A stretch of DNA of 45,055 nucleotides from Salibacterium aidingense DSM 18341 (GTDB lineage: Bacteria; Bacillota; Bacilli; Bacillales; Marinococcaceae): contig NZ_AUCI01000026.1 of the NCBI RefSeq assembly GCF_000429685.1, forward strand, positions 1 through 45,055. Reading direction: 5' to 3'. The position numbers and the translations under genes were made by a program. Shown here piece by piece: positions 34,727 to 43,669 of this stretch; position 1 is the stretch's first letter; every line of letters starts with the position of its first letter. The notes under the pieces are model-generated. The model did no database searches. It was given only the letters and a program-made list of their open reading frames with translations, and was not told the DNA's origin.

Positions 34727-35623
34727 TTATTCAATAAATCCATTTTCCTGTAAAAAGTCTTGAGCGACATCTGCTACATTCTCTTCTTCAATGTCCACCC
34801 GATAGTTTAATTCACGCATCGTTTCGTCGTCCAGCTCCTCAGCCAACGGCTGCAGAATTTCTTCAATTTCCGGGTATTCATCATATGTTTCCTGCGTCAT
34901 GGAGACTGCCGCATTGTAAGACGGGAAGAATTGCTGATCGTCTTCCAGACTGATTAAATCATATTCATCAATTTGCGGATCCGTGGCAAACCCTACAGAA
35001 GCCTGCACTTCATCATTATTTAAGGCTTCGTACGTAAGCCCGATGGTCATCTCTTCTTTATTCTCGGAACCAAATTCAAATCCGTAGGTTTCTTCGACTC
35101 CGGGAAGTCCATCAGGACGATTGCCAAATTCAGCATCTGTAGCAATCGTGATCTCTCCCGGATTCTCATTCACATAGTCCGCTAAATCACTAAGTGAAGC
35201 TATTCCCAGTTCCTGTGCCTGCTCTTCTCTCATGACCACGGTATACGTATTGTTGATGTCCGAAAGATTCGACCAGACGAGATCATTTTCTTCTGCGTCA
35301 ATTTCTTGCACCTTTTCGTATGCTTCTTCAGGGCTTGCCGCGGGTTCTTCCTCCATGTAGGTAATTAACGCTGTTCCTGTGTAGTCCCAGGACAAATCTA
35401 CCTGTCGATTCACGAGGGCCTCTCTTAACGCGGTACTGCCCATGTTATTATTTTCTTCTACTTCAAAGTCATTGGCCTCGAGCATCTGGACGGTCATTTG
35501 GGAAAGAAGAAACTGTTCCGTGAAATTTTTCGCTCCAACGGTTACCGATTTTCCTCCCCCTCCGCAGGCCGCCATAGCTGCTGATAAAACAATGGTTAAT
35601 AAGAGCAGAGTCACTTTTTTCAT
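34727..35623 (-). CDS. Opu-type ABC transporter, substrate-binding lipoprotein
   Basis: A 298-residue OpuAC-like binding protein for a quaternary amine or similar osmolyte. It has a lipoprotein signal ending AAMAACGGGG, then KSVTVGAKNFTEQFLLSQMT, the usual start of the OpuBC/OpuCC/ProX-like family, VDLSWDYTGTALITYM and a late QPLAEELDDETMRELNYRVD. The mature protein is markedly acidic, as expected for a surface protein in salt. It is the last gene of the four-gene run and has its own terminator. Whether it prefers choline, glycine betaine or a broad set cannot be told. Confidence 0.93.
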   Translation of the reverse strand: MKKVTLLLLTIVLSAAMAACGGGGKSVTVGAKNFTEQFLLSQMTVQMLEANDFEVEENNNMGSTALREALVNRQVDLSWDYTGTALITYMEEEPAASPEEAYEKVQEIDAEENDLVWSNLSDINNTYTVVMREEQAQELGIASLSDLADYVNENPGEITIATDAEFGNRPDGLPGVEETYGFEFGSENKEEMTIGLTYEALNNDEVQASVGFATDPQIDEYDLISLEDDQQFFPSYNAAVSMTQETYDEYPEIEEILQPLAEELDDETMRELNYRVDIEEENVADVAQDFLQENGFIE

Positions 35624-35649
35624 TTTTATAAATTCCCCCTATTTTCTAT

Positions 35650-36399
35650 TTAATTTTGTCTGCTTGCCTCCTGGGCCAGCTGAAGTCCTTTTGGTACAAG
35701 TATTCTTTGCAGGGCACGGAATAGAAAATCCACAAGGACGGCCAGCAATGTAACTGGAATAGCACCGGAAAGCAGATACGTATTATCAAACAGCTGTATC
35801 CCGGTGAAAATCCATACACCAAATCCGCCGCCCCCGATTAAATACGCCAATGCCGCGGTGCCTATGTTAATAATAATCGCTGTCCGAATTCCGGCAAGTA
35901 TAGATGCCGCAGCGTTCGGAAGCTCTATTTTGAATAAAATTTGAGCTGGAGTGAATCCCATCCCCCTCGCAGAATCTATAACCCCCCGATTCACCGAATC
36001 AATACCGGCAATTGTATTCTGCAGGATAGGAAGCAGCGAGTAGATATAAAGGGCGACGATGGCAGCCTGAAGTCCAATTCCAAGGAACCCCATCGCGATG
36101 GCCAGCACCGCGATGCTAGGAATCGTCTGGCCCAGATTTGCAACATTGACCGCCAGCCACTCGGACTTCCGCAGGCTTTTGCGGGTTACAATAATACCAA
36201 GCGGGACCGACGTAAGGATGGCAAGTCCTGCCGATACACCGACAAGTGTTAAATGCTGGGATAACAAATCAAAAAATTGATCGGGCTGTTCTGTTATGCG
36301 GTAGAACATATTATTGGCAAACGCCCAAATAAAAAATACCAGAACAGCAAGATAGCTGATAACCTTCACGGTGAGAGCAATGGCTTTGTTTATCCCCAA
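35650..36399 (-). CDS. Opu-type ABC transporter, permease
   Basis: A 249-residue permease with about six membrane helices and the family loop GMGFTPAQILFKIELPNAAA, the EAA-like contact to the ATPase. ANLGQTIPSIAVLAIAMGF is typical of OpuBB/OpuBD proteins. An in-frame GTG at 36408 abuts the AAAGGAG ribosome site and is too close; the TTG at 36399, 7-8 bases from it, is the more likely start. It follows the ATPase gene by about 10-18 bases and is followed by the binding-protein gene after 26 bases. Confidence 0.88.
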   Translation of the reverse strand: MGINKAIALTVKVISYLAVLVFFIWAFANNMFYRITEQPDQFFDLLSQHLTLVGVSAGLAILTSVPLGIIVTRKSLRKSEWLAVNVANLGQTIPSIAVLAIAMGFLGIGLQAAIVALYIYSLLPILQNTIAGIDSVNRGVIDSARGMGFTPAQILFKIELPNAAASILAGIRTAIIINIGTAALAYLIGGGGFGVWIFTGIQLFDNTYLLSGAIPVTLLAVLVDFLFRALQRILVPKGLQLAQEASRQN

Positions 36400-36417
36400 A
36401 GCAGGCACCTCCTTTCG

Positions 36418-37395
36418 TCAGCTGGATTTTTGACGGAGCTCAAGCTGTAGAAATTTTTCAATTAATTCAAGGGTGACGCTCCCTTTTTCTTTTCCGCTGT
36501 CATCCGTTATTACAATATTGTCTGCCTCTTGATTCAGAAGCATGGAAATGGCATTCCGAAGAGAGGTGTTTTCCTCAATCGTCTTGGTTTCTTTTCCATT
36601 CCTCTTAACTGGAGCTAAGTCAACTTCCTTTTCAAGATCTTTAATATCATACAGGCTCATGCTTTTCAGAACACGATCCTGCCCCACGAACTCCGAAACA
36701 AAGTCGTTTTTTGGTTTATTCAGCAAGATAGCCGGTTTATCATACTGCATGACCCGTCCTTCTCGTAATAATGCTATCTTATCGCCCATCTTCACGGCTT
36801 CATCGATATCATGACTGACAAACAATATCGTCTTCTTTAACTCTTTTTGAATTTGGAGAAACTCTTCCTGCAGCTTATTTCGAATAATCGGATCCAGTGC
36901 TCCAAACGGCTCGTCCATTAACATCAGCGGAGGATCAGCCGCGAGCGCCCGGGCCACACCAATACGCTGCTGCTGTCCGCCGGACAATTCGTGAGGATAT
37001 CTTTTTTTAAATTCATCCGGATTCAATCCAATTAAATCCATCAAGTAGTTATAACGATCGGTTTTTCTTTTTCTATCCCATCCTAATAAATTAGGTACCA
37101 CTACGACATTATCTTCAATGGTCATATTGGGGAACAACCCATTACTTTGGATGACATAACCAATATTTCGGCGCATCTCTATTGTTTTCATATCCCCTAC
37201 ATTTTTACCGTCTATCAAAATGCTTCCTCCGGTTATTGTTTCCAGCTGATTCACCATGCGGAGAAGTGTCGTCTTTCCGCAGCCGGAAGGACCGATGAGG
37301 ATCACTATATTTCCATCCTCCACTTCCAGGGACACGTCATCGATGGCTTTCACACCCTGTTCGTATTCCTTTGTCACGTCCTCAAACGTTATCAT
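36418..37395 (-). CDS. Opu-type ABC transporter, ATPase with one CBS-like repeat
   Basis: A 325-residue nucleotide-binding subunit. Walker A is GPSGCGKTT (near residue 35), the signature motif LSGGQQQR, Walker B LMLMDEP and the switch His in FVSHDIDEA. The C-terminal part (about residues 275-320, SLRNAISMLLNQEADNIVIT) looks like a single CBS-type repeat; OpuCA and OpuAA carry two, which sense ionic strength in relatives. The shorter tail may mean altered osmotic gating, but the count is by eye. It lies between two permease genes, an order seen in OsmU/OpuC-like systems. Confidence 0.92.
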   Translation of the reverse strand: MITFEDVTKEYEQGVKAIDDVSLEVEDGNIVILIGPSGCGKTTLLRMVNQLETITGGSILIDGKNVGDMKTIEMRRNIGYVIQSNGLFPNMTIEDNVVVVPNLLGWDRKRKTDRYNYLMDLIGLNPDEFKKRYPHELSGGQQQRIGVARALAADPPLMLMDEPFGALDPIIRNKLQEEFLQIQKELKKTILFVSHDIDEAVKMGDKIALLREGRVMQYDKPAILLNKPKNDFVSEFVGQDRVLKSMSLYDIKDLEKEVDLAPVKRNGKETKTIEENTSLRNAISMLLNQEADNIVITDDSGKEKGSVTLELIEKFLQLELRQKSS

Positions 37396-37409
37396 CTTTC
37401 TTTTTCACC

Positions 37410-38069
37410 TCAATTTCGGATACCTTTAGGAGTGATTTTGTTTTGTATCGCCCTTAAAATAAAGTCTGCTATGATAGCAAGAATGGATACAGAAACGGCT
37501 CCCGCCAAAACTAAATTATTATTGTTCCTGCTGATTCCCTGGTCTATTAAAACACCAAGGCCGCCGGAACCAATAAAAGCTGCGATTGCTCCGATGCCTA
37601 TATTTAATACGGTGGCTGTACGAACTCCGGCCATTATCAATGGAAGGCCATTTGGAATTTCCACCCGGAGAAGCCGCTGATATGTCGTCATTCCAATGCC
37701 TTTTGCAGCATCTCTGATATTAGGATCAATATTCTTAATGGCTACATACGTATTTCGAACGATTGGAAGCTGCGAATAAAGAATTAACGCTATCACCGCG
37801 GGCAAAAAACCGATCCCCTGATTAATGATAGAAAGCACGGGGATCATAATACCAAATAACGCAATACTTGGAATTGTCATAATAATGGAGGTTATCTGCA
37901 GAACCGTATCAGCCAGTGCTTCATTTGTCGTTAAGTAAATTCCAAGCGGAACACCGATTAAAACCGCTATTATAATCGCAGTTCCAACAAGCTGGATATG
38001 TTCAAACGTTAGGGATAACACTTCATCATAATTCCGGAACATATAATTCACAAACCCGCTAACAATCAT
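37410..38069 (-). CDS. Opu-type ABC transporter, permease (first gene)
   Basis: A 219-residue permease with about five to six membrane helices. It shares the pattern TSIIMTIPSIALFGIMIPVL and GIGMTTYQRLLRVEIPNGLP (contact loop) with the second permease, so the transporter is a hetero-dimer of membrane subunits, as in OpuB/OpuC. The ATG at 38069 with AAGAGGGG upstream is preferred over an earlier in-frame start at 38120. It is the promoter-proximal gene of the run permease-ATPase-permease-binding protein. A clear promoter with a flanking inverted repeat lies upstream. Confidence 0.9.
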   Translation of the reverse strand: MIVSGFVNYMFRNYDEVLSLTFEHIQLVGTAIIIAVLIGVPLGIYLTTNEALADTVLQITSIIMTIPSIALFGIMIPVLSIINQGIGFLPAVIALILYSQLPIVRNTYVAIKNIDPNIRDAAKGIGMTTYQRLLRVEIPNGLPLIMAGVRTATVLNIGIGAIAAFIGSGGLGVLIDQGISRNNNNLVLAGAVSVSILAIIADFILRAIQNKITPKGIRN

Positions 38070-38118
38070 GCCTACCCCTCTTTCCACTTCATATATCAAG
38101 CAAAAAACCTGTTTTGGC

Positions 38119-38176
38119 AAGGGTTCGCCATTGTAATACTGGTATTTATATTAGCAAACCCTTCCCTAATATTCAA
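38119..38176 (-). promoter_or_regulatory. Opu operon promoter with an inverted repeat operator
   Basis: On the minus strand TTGAAT (38176-38171) and TAATAT (38153-38148) are exactly 17 bases apart. AAGGGTTTGC (38163-38154) fills the end of the spacer and its inverted partner GCGAACCCTT (38128-38119) lies about 13-22 bases past the expected start (9 of 10 positions match). A bound dimer or DNA loop could block transcription. GbsR is a candidate. Confidence 0.55.
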
Positions 38177-38222
38177 ATTTCGACAATGTTCTTTTAGTAA
38201 AATTAGCAATATTTATTACAAA

Positions 38223-38235
38223 TGAAAGCGCTTCA
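38223..38235. promoter_or_regulatory. cre-like site 1
   Basis: TGAAAGCGCTTCA resembles the CcpA-binding cre consensus TGWAANCGNTNWCA but is one base short in the right half. It lies about 250 bases upstream of the PL11 lyase gene. Confidence 0.35.
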
Positions 38236-38381
38236 ATATGCTGATATCTCGTCTAAGCCCTTTTTCTCATACAATTTATGCTGAATCGACGACAAAACCA
38301 TACTTTCGATACGGTAGGAAGTTTCCAATAATACGCAATCATTGATTTTCAAAAGATTTTTAACATTTATGCCCTTATCTA

Positions 38382-38433
38382 TTGACTGCTGCTGTATTAA
38401 TCTATAAGCGCGTACAACTTGTAAGCGCTTAAA
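38382..38433 (+). promoter_or_regulatory. Possible PL11 promoter and cre site 2
   Basis: TTGACT (38382-38387) has a TATAAG at a short 15-base distance, a weak sigma-A candidate. Just downstream TGTAAGCGCTTAAA (38420-38433) matches the cre consensus at 13 of 14 positions. CcpA bound there could block transcription in the presence of good sugars. Confidence 0.5.
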
Positions 38434-38486
38434 AGGAGGTGCCGCGCGTTTACAGTAAGCCAGAGAATAATAGAAAGGGTGGAACG

Positions 38487-41021
38487 ATGTCAAAAAAAGG
38501 TCGTGTGCTGTTCTCTTTTGTGTTGATTTTGTCTGTGATTGTTCCGGTTTCTGAAGGGAACGCGGAAGAACGGAAGCAGGAACCAACGCAGCCCGTTCAG
38601 CTTGAAAACCTGGACCGCGGCTTAATTGCTGCTTCAACGCCGGAAGGAAATTTCCTAAGCTGGAGATTATTGGCCGATGAAGTAACGGGACATACCGATA
38701 AGGGGTTAACCGGAACCACCTTCCACGTTTACCGGAATCATAACAAAATTGCAGAAGTAGAAGAAAGTACAAATTACCTGGATGAAAACGGAGGAGAAGA
38801 GTCCAACTATTATGTCAGAGCTGTTGAAGATGGGAAGGAAGGCGAAGCCAGTGATAAAGTCTCGCCATGGGAAGAAAATTACTATGATTTACCATTGCAA
38901 AAGCCAGAAGATGGGGTAACGCCAGCGGGAGAATCGTATACGTACCATGCCAATGATATGAGTGTAGGGGATGTTACCGGAGATGGGCAGTATGAATTCG
39001 TGGTTAAATGGGACCCCGATAACTCTAAAGATGTGTCCCAGAACGGGTATACCGGTAACACCTATTTGGACACGTATACGTATGAGGGGGAACTACTCTA
39101 TCGAATAGACCTTGGTGTAAATATCCGCTCCGGTGCCCATTACACCCAATTTCTTGTCAGGGATTTCGACCACAGCGGCAAAGCCGAACTTATGTTCAAG
39201 ACGGCCCCCGGCACAAAAGTTATAACGTACGATGAGAATGGGGAAGTTACTTCGGAGGAATACATTACAATGCCTGAAGAGGATAAAGAAGCCGGCTACA
39301 GCCACTCCGATGATTATCGAATGAGCAGTGACGACTACTACAATCACATCGTAGAGATGTTTATGGACTGGCATGAGCATGAAGAAGTAGTGAATGGCAG
39401 CTGGCCGGAAACCCTGGAAGAAAGTTTCGGCCTCGAGCCGCGTTACGATTATCCGCTCTCTAGAGAAGATGCAGAGAGCCTCGCAGATTACTTTATGGAT
39501 GAATACGCTCCGGAACGCAGTGAGCGCAATACCCTCCGGGAGCTGGAAGGTTTTATTCTAAATGGTCCCGAATATCTCACAGTATTCAACGGGGAAACCG
39601 GCGAAGAGCTGGAGACCATTGATTATAAACCGGGACGGCATGATGACGGTTTAATGTGGGGGGATTACGCGATGAGCCGGATCGAACCCGGCAACCGGGT
39701 CGACCGTTTCCTGGCCGGCACCGCTTACCTTGATGGACAAAAGCCATATGCTGTTTTTGCCCGCGGCTATTACACAAGGTCCACCCTTGTTTCCTACAGC
39801 TGGGATGGGAATCATTTGGAGGAGCATTGGTATGTGGACAGCGGGTGGACCCCGATGGACAATCCATTTAACGACAGTCCGCACGGTACACCGGGAACCA
39901 ACGAGGAATTCAGCTCTATCACAACGCAGGGGAATCATTCGTTCAGCACCGCGGATGTCGATGGGGACGGGGCTCATGAAATTATTTACGGGTCCGCAAC
40001 CATTGATGATGACGGCTCGCTTCTTTACGGTTCCTTTGACACTCTTCCGGAAGAAAGCGCGGACCCCGGGGCAGAAGCACGGCTTGGCCACGGGGATGCC
40101 ATGCACGTCACTGATATCGATCCGGACCGGGAGGGACAGGAAATTTTCACCGTCCATGAAGGCGGTACTTATGCTCCCTATGGATATTCCCTCCGAGATG
40201 CGGAAACCGGAGAAATCCTTTATGGAGAATATACCGGAGAAGACACAGGCCGCGGCATGATAGGAGATGTAGTTCCTGAACAGGAGGGTATGGAAACGTG
40301 GGCGGAAGGCTTATGGACCGCAGATGGAGAAAAAATCAGCGATGACATGCCCGGCACCAACATGAACATTAAATGGTCGGCTGACTTGACCACCCAGATT
40401 ATTGATGGGGCGGTAGATGAAACTCCTGTCATTACCGATTGGAAGGAAGGCACTCTGCTCACAGCAGAAGGGACAAGAACCAATAATCATACAAAAGGCA
40501 ATCCCGGATTGGTCGCTGATGTATTCGGAGACTGGCGCGAAGAGATGCTGGTCCGGACTGAAGACAGTTCTGCCATCCGCATGTATATGAATACGGAAGT
40601 GACAGATCACAAGCTCTACACACTCATGCACGATCCACAGTACAGATCCGGAATTTCCTGGCAGAACTCCGGGTATAACCAGCCTTCTTATCCAAGCTTC
40701 TATTTCGCTTCGGACATGGACTGGGAAGACGTTCCTGTTCCTGACATGAAACGTTCACCTTCCCTGGACCGCCTTCACGATACTCTCGAAGCATATATAG
40801 AAAACGGGGAGGTCACCGGGCCATTATCACACCAGCTTACCCATTCCCTCCGACAGGCGGCTCACCATCATGACAAAGATGCGATGAAACAAGCCCGTCA
40901 CTTTATGGAGAAATTTTTAATGCATCTAGAACGGACCCATCAAGAGCGTCACCTATCCGAAGAAGCTGAAAAAGACTTAGAAAGACAGGGCGAACAAATT
41001 TTAGAAACATGGAAGAATTAA
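38487..41021 (+). CDS. Secreted rhamnogalacturonan lyase (polysaccharide lyase family 11)
   Basis: An 844-residue exported enzyme that cleaves the rhamnogalacturonan I backbone of pectin. A signal peptide covers about residues 1-26 (ending SEGNA). An N-terminal beta domain (ENLDRGLIAASTPEGNFLSW) is followed by the PL11 beta-propeller with calcium-site repeats: DVTGDGQYEFVVKWDPDNSK, DFDHSGKAELMFKTAPGT, DVDGDGAHEIIYGSATIDDD, and WYVDSGWTPMDNPFNDSPHG. The last 75 residues (LHDTLEAYIENGEVTG to the end) look like a FIMAH-type helical domain, often on secreted Bacillus proteins. Length beyond the usual 620 or so residues is explained by that tail. Start at ATG 38487 after AAAGGGTGG. The protein is acidic, and cre-like sites lie upstream. 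Confidence 0.93.
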   Translation: MSKKGRVLFSFVLILSVIVPVSEGNAEERKQEPTQPVQLENLDRGLIAASTPEGNFLSWRLLADEVTGHTDKGLTGTTFHVYRNHNKIAEVEESTNYLDENGGEESNYYVRAVEDGKEGEASDKVSPWEENYYDLPLQKPEDGVTPAGESYTYHANDMSVGDVTGDGQYEFVVKWDPDNSKDVSQNGYTGNTYLDTYTYEGELLYRIDLGVNIRSGAHYTQFLVRDFDHSGKAELMFKTAPGTKVITYDENGEVTSEEYITMPEEDKEAGYSHSDDYRMSSDDYYNHIVEMFMDWHEHEEVVNGSWPETLEESFGLEPRYDYPLSREDAESLADYFMDEYAPERSERNTLRELEGFILNGPEYLTVFNGETGEELETIDYKPGRHDDGLMWGDYAMSRIEPGNRVDRFLAGTAYLDGQKPYAVFARGYYTRSTLVSYSWDGNHLEEHWYVDSGWTPMDNPFNDSPHGTPGTNEEFSSITTQGNHSFSTADVDGDGAHEIIYGSATIDDDGSLLYGSFDTLPEESADPGAEARLGHGDAMHVTDIDPDREGQEIFTVHEGGTYAPYGYSLRDAETGEILYGEYTGEDTGRGMIGDVVPEQEGMETWAEGLWTADGEKISDDMPGTNMNIKWSADLTTQIIDGAVDETPVITDWKEGTLLTAEGTRTNNHTKGNPGLVADVFGDWREEMLVRTEDSSAIRMYMNTEVTDHKLYTLMHDPQYRSGISWQNSGYNQPSYPSFYFASDMDWEDVPVPDMKRSPSLDRLHDTLEAYIENGEVTGPLSHQLTHSLRQAAHHHDKDAMKQARHFMEKFLMHLERTHQERHLSEEAEKDLERQGEQILETWKN

Positions 41022-41056
41022 AAAAACCGGGGCTGTGCAGGCAGCCCCGGTTTTTT
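41020..41056. terminator. Bidirectional terminator between PL11 lyase and MFS genes
   Basis: AAAAAACCGGGGCTG and CAGCCCCGGTTTTTT form a perfect 15-bp stem around a 5- to 6-base loop. It begins directly at the lyase stop codon and also suits the convergent efflux gene. Confidence 0.93.
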
Positions 41057-41091
41057 ATGTTTAATATGGTGTGACTCGGTACTTGGGATAA

Positions 41092-42582
41092 TCAGCTTGA
41101 AGCTGCCTGTTCTTCTTCCTGATAATTCGCCGCTTTTTCTTCTTTTCTCGGGCGGAGTAAGAAGGATAATAACAGGGCAACCAACGCTAGAATAGTGCTT
41201 CCCATAAAGGCCCATTGATATCCATTTAATTGGGCAAGAAGCATCGTTTCTGTTTCTGCTCCTCCCTCCGGCAAACCGTTGAGGGAGGCATCAGCACTGT
41301 ACCGGGCCGCCCCGATACCTACAAACGTAACGAGCATGGCAGTACCAAGGGAAGCAGAAATCTGCTGCATCGTATTCATCATGGCCGAGCCGTGGGAATA
41401 CCACTTGGCCGGCAGTTGATTTAAGGCTGATGTCACGACCGGCATCATCGCAAAGGACAGGCCGAACATACGAATCGCGTAAATCGTAGTCAGATAAAGA
41501 AACGATGTTTCCAGCGTAATGTTCGTAAATAAAAACGTCGTTACCGTAACAATTGAGAGACCGGAGATGGCCAGCCACTTTGCCCCGAATTTATCGAATA
41601 AGTGACCTGTAATCGGGGACATGATCCCAATCACAATCGCCCCGGGGAGAAGCATTAATCCAGACTCAAGCGGGGAGAATCCTATAACGTTCTGCATATA
41701 TAATGGGAGCAGTGTCTCTGCCCCGATCATGGAAACAAGAACTGCCATCGTAATTAAAATGGAAATCGTAAATATTGGAAACTGAAAAATCCGGAATTCA
41801 AGCATCGGCACCCGTAGTTTTAACTGTCGACGTATGAAAAAGAACAGAATGATGATACCGCCGATAATGCTTATTAATACCGGACCGCTCCATCCTCCTT
41901 CCGCTACGGTACTAAATCCATACAATATCCCTCCAAAACCAAAGGACGATAGAATAATAGAGGGTATATCTATTTTAGGTTTTGTCAGCTTGGTTACATT
42001 CCGAATGCATAGAAATGCCAGGGTAATCGTGACTGCAACAATAGGAAGCACCGTGTAAAAGAGGGCTCTCCATTCAAAGTGTTCCAGCAGCCATCCCGAC
42101 AGGGTGGGACCGATAGCCGGGGCAAAGGATATAACCACCCCTGCCAGCCCCATCGCAAGGCCCCGCCGTTCTACTGGTACGATGGCAAGCAGAACTGTCA
42201 TCAAAAGCGGCAGCATGATCCCAGAACCTGCCGCCTGCACGATACGTGCTAATACAAGAACCGAAAAAGTCGGTGCCAGGGAGGCAATCAGGGTCCCTGT
42301 ACCAAATAAACCAATGGCACTTAAAAATAACCCTCGTGTCGTGAACCTTTCAATTAAAAACGCCGAGATGGGAATCATAATACCGTTTGTTAACAGAAAG
42401 ACAGTCGTTAACCATTGAACGGTACTCTCATCCAGCGCAAACACATCCATTATCGTAGGCAGTGCTGTGGCCAACAGGGTTTCGTTGATAATACCCATGA
42501 ATGCCCCCGCCATCAACGCCGCAATCATAAGCCCCTTCTGCAATGGCGGAAGCTGCCATGAATCATTTGTTAAGGTGTTCAT
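41092..42582 (-). CDS. Multidrug efflux MFS transporter (DHA2, 14-helix)
   Basis: A 496-residue drug/H+ antiporter of the EmrB/QacA type with about fourteen helices. Motifs include NETLLATALPTIMDVF in helix 1 (the DHA2 counterpart of the acidic proton site), the loop SAFLIERFTTRGLFLSAIGL and GSGIMLPLLMTVLLAIVP of antiporter motif C type. Its ATG overlaps the TGA of the preceding TetR gene (ATGA), so the two are translationally coupled; this decides the start over a more upstream in-frame ATG. It should export cationic or lipophilic drugs; substrate unknown. Confidence 0.92.
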   Translation of the reverse strand: MNTLTNDSWQLPPLQKGLMIAALMAGAFMGIINETLLATALPTIMDVFALDESTVQWLTTVFLLTNGIMIPISAFLIERFTTRGLFLSAIGLFGTGTLIASLAPTFSVLVLARIVQAAGSGIMLPLLMTVLLAIVPVERRGLAMGLAGVVISFAPAIGPTLSGWLLEHFEWRALFYTVLPIVAVTITLAFLCIRNVTKLTKPKIDIPSIILSSFGFGGILYGFSTVAEGGWSGPVLISIIGGIIILFFFIRRQLKLRVPMLEFRIFQFPIFTISILITMAVLVSMIGAETLLPLYMQNVIGFSPLESGLMLLPGAIVIGIMSPITGHLFDKFGAKWLAISGLSIVTVTTFLFTNITLETSFLYLTTIYAIRMFGLSFAMMPVVTSALNQLPAKWYSHGSAMMNTMQQISASLGTAMLVTFVGIGAARYSADASLNGLPEGGAETETMLLAQLNGYQWAFMGSTILALVALLLSFLLRPRKEEKAANYQEEEQAASS

Positions 42583-43457
42583 AGATGAGACGTCTCTCCT
42601 TTCCATTCCTTCCATATCTCTTTCACATTTTCTATTTTCTCTGATAAATAAGGGCTTCTTTGCAAATAACCGAGCAGCGCCTCCATTAAAAATTCACGAG
42701 GGAAGTCCTGCTGCAGCTCTTCCAACGCCATTTCAATGGTTTGTTTGTCCTTTTGTCTATTCGTATCAGAAGATTGGCTGTTCACCTCCGGCAGCAGCAG
42801 CTGGAGCTGTACCTTCATCCCTTCCCTGCCGGTAAAAGCGGATACCGAAGCATCTTTATCCGTTTGAAGAATCGGCTGAATCTGCCCGCTCCGCTGTACT
42901 AAAGCATGAAGCGTTTCAAATATAAAGCGTGCCAATTTTTCCAGGGGGAGCGGTTCATTCCTGCCCATCATCAGCATCAGGTATTCCTTCAGCACCCCTT
43001 CCAATACCGCAGTTAAATCTTGAATGATTGGATCAGCCGCTGGCCCGAAAGCTTCTTCTAACGATCGTTTATGCCAGCTTCTCAAAACTTCCTGAAATTC
43101 TTTAATTTTCTTATTCACTTCACTGTCTTCCGTCGACATAAACTCTGTGAACAAAATTTTAAAAAAGGACCGGTACTCCACTGATTTTTCCAGTTCCAGC
43201 CGTATTTTTGATATCAATTGTTCGTACGGGGACCTGTCTTTTCCGGTGTTATATAATTCCGCTTCTCCCAGGAGAGTGTTTTGATGCTTTTCCAGTAAAG
43301 CAAGCATCATACTTTCCTTGGAAGCGAAATGCTTATAAAAGGCGCCTTTTGAAATACCACACGCCTCCGTTATTTGTTGTATAGACGTAAAATGATAGCC
43401 TTTTTCAGAAAACAAATCAATAGCTATATCCATCATTTCCGCTTTCTTGTCCGTCAC
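42579..43457 (-). CDS. TetR-family regulator of the adjacent efflux pump
   Basis: A 292-residue TetR regulator, longer than the usual 200. The helix-turn-helix is DIAIDLFSEKGYHFTSIQQI then TEACGISKGAFYKHFASKES. The C-terminal extension (SQSSDTNRQKDKQTIEMALE and on) may form an extra helical part. The GTG at 43457 (VTDKKAEMMD) has GGGGTGAATT ahead and is preferred over a GTG ten codons earlier. It overlaps the MFS gene by 4 bases. A perfect-spacing promoter (TTGACG-17-TATGAT) and direct repeats just after it suggest autorepression, relieved by the pump substrate. Confidence 0.9.
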   Translation of the reverse strand: MTDKKAEMMDIAIDLFSEKGYHFTSIQQITEACGISKGAFYKHFASKESMMLALLEKHQNTLLGEAELYNTGKDRSPYEQLISKIRLELEKSVEYRSFFKILFTEFMSTEDSEVNKKIKEFQEVLRSWHKRSLEEAFGPAADPIIQDLTAVLEGVLKEYLMLMMGRNEPLPLEKLARFIFETLHALVQRSGQIQPILQTDKDASVSAFTGREGMKVQLQLLLPEVNSQSSDTNRQKDKQTIEMALEELQQDFPREFLMEALLGYLQRSPYLSEKIENVKEIWKEWKGETSHL

Positions 43458-43472
43458 CAATTCACCCCGCTT

Positions 43473-43544
43473 TGACCAATCAGTCACAAAAAGTAATTAA
43501 TGAGTCACAACGTATATCATAGACCTTCCCTTTTTCATCGTCAA
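43473..43544 (-). promoter_or_regulatory. tetR-MFS promoter with candidate operators
   Basis: On the minus strand TTGACG (43544-43539) and TATGAT (43521-43516) are 17 bases apart. From the expected start onwards, AGTCACAA occurs twice on the plus strand (43482-43489 and 43503-43510), 21 bases apart, i.e. two helix turns. TGACCAATCAGTCA (43473-43486) is itself an inverted repeat of TGAC/GTCA. These are good operator candidates for the TetR protein. Confidence 0.6.
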
Positions 43545-43623
43545 CCTATCTGCTTAACCTTTATAATTCCTTCATAAAAATTAAAAATCCAGCCTTTCAA
43601 ATGCTCTACTTTTTTATCGAGCC

Positions 43624-43652
43624 TTGCATTTGAACAGTCGATGATGTAAAAT
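43624..43652 (+). promoter_or_regulatory. arsR-type gene promoter (apparently leaderless)
   Basis: TTGCAT (43624-43629) and TAAAAT (43647-43652) are exactly 17 bases apart. The ATG of the gene starts 7 bases after the -10 hexamer, which is where transcription should start, so the mRNA would have no or almost no leader. Confidence 0.6.
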
Positions 43653-43669
43653 TCGACATATGTCGAATT
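43650..43669. promoter_or_regulatory. 20-bp perfect palindrome across the ArsR start codon
   Basis: AATTCGACATATGTCGAATT is a perfect palindrome centred just before the ATG (43660). It overlaps the end of the -10 and the first codons, a position that would block transcription. It is the obvious operator of the ArsR-type protein. Confidence 0.7.
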
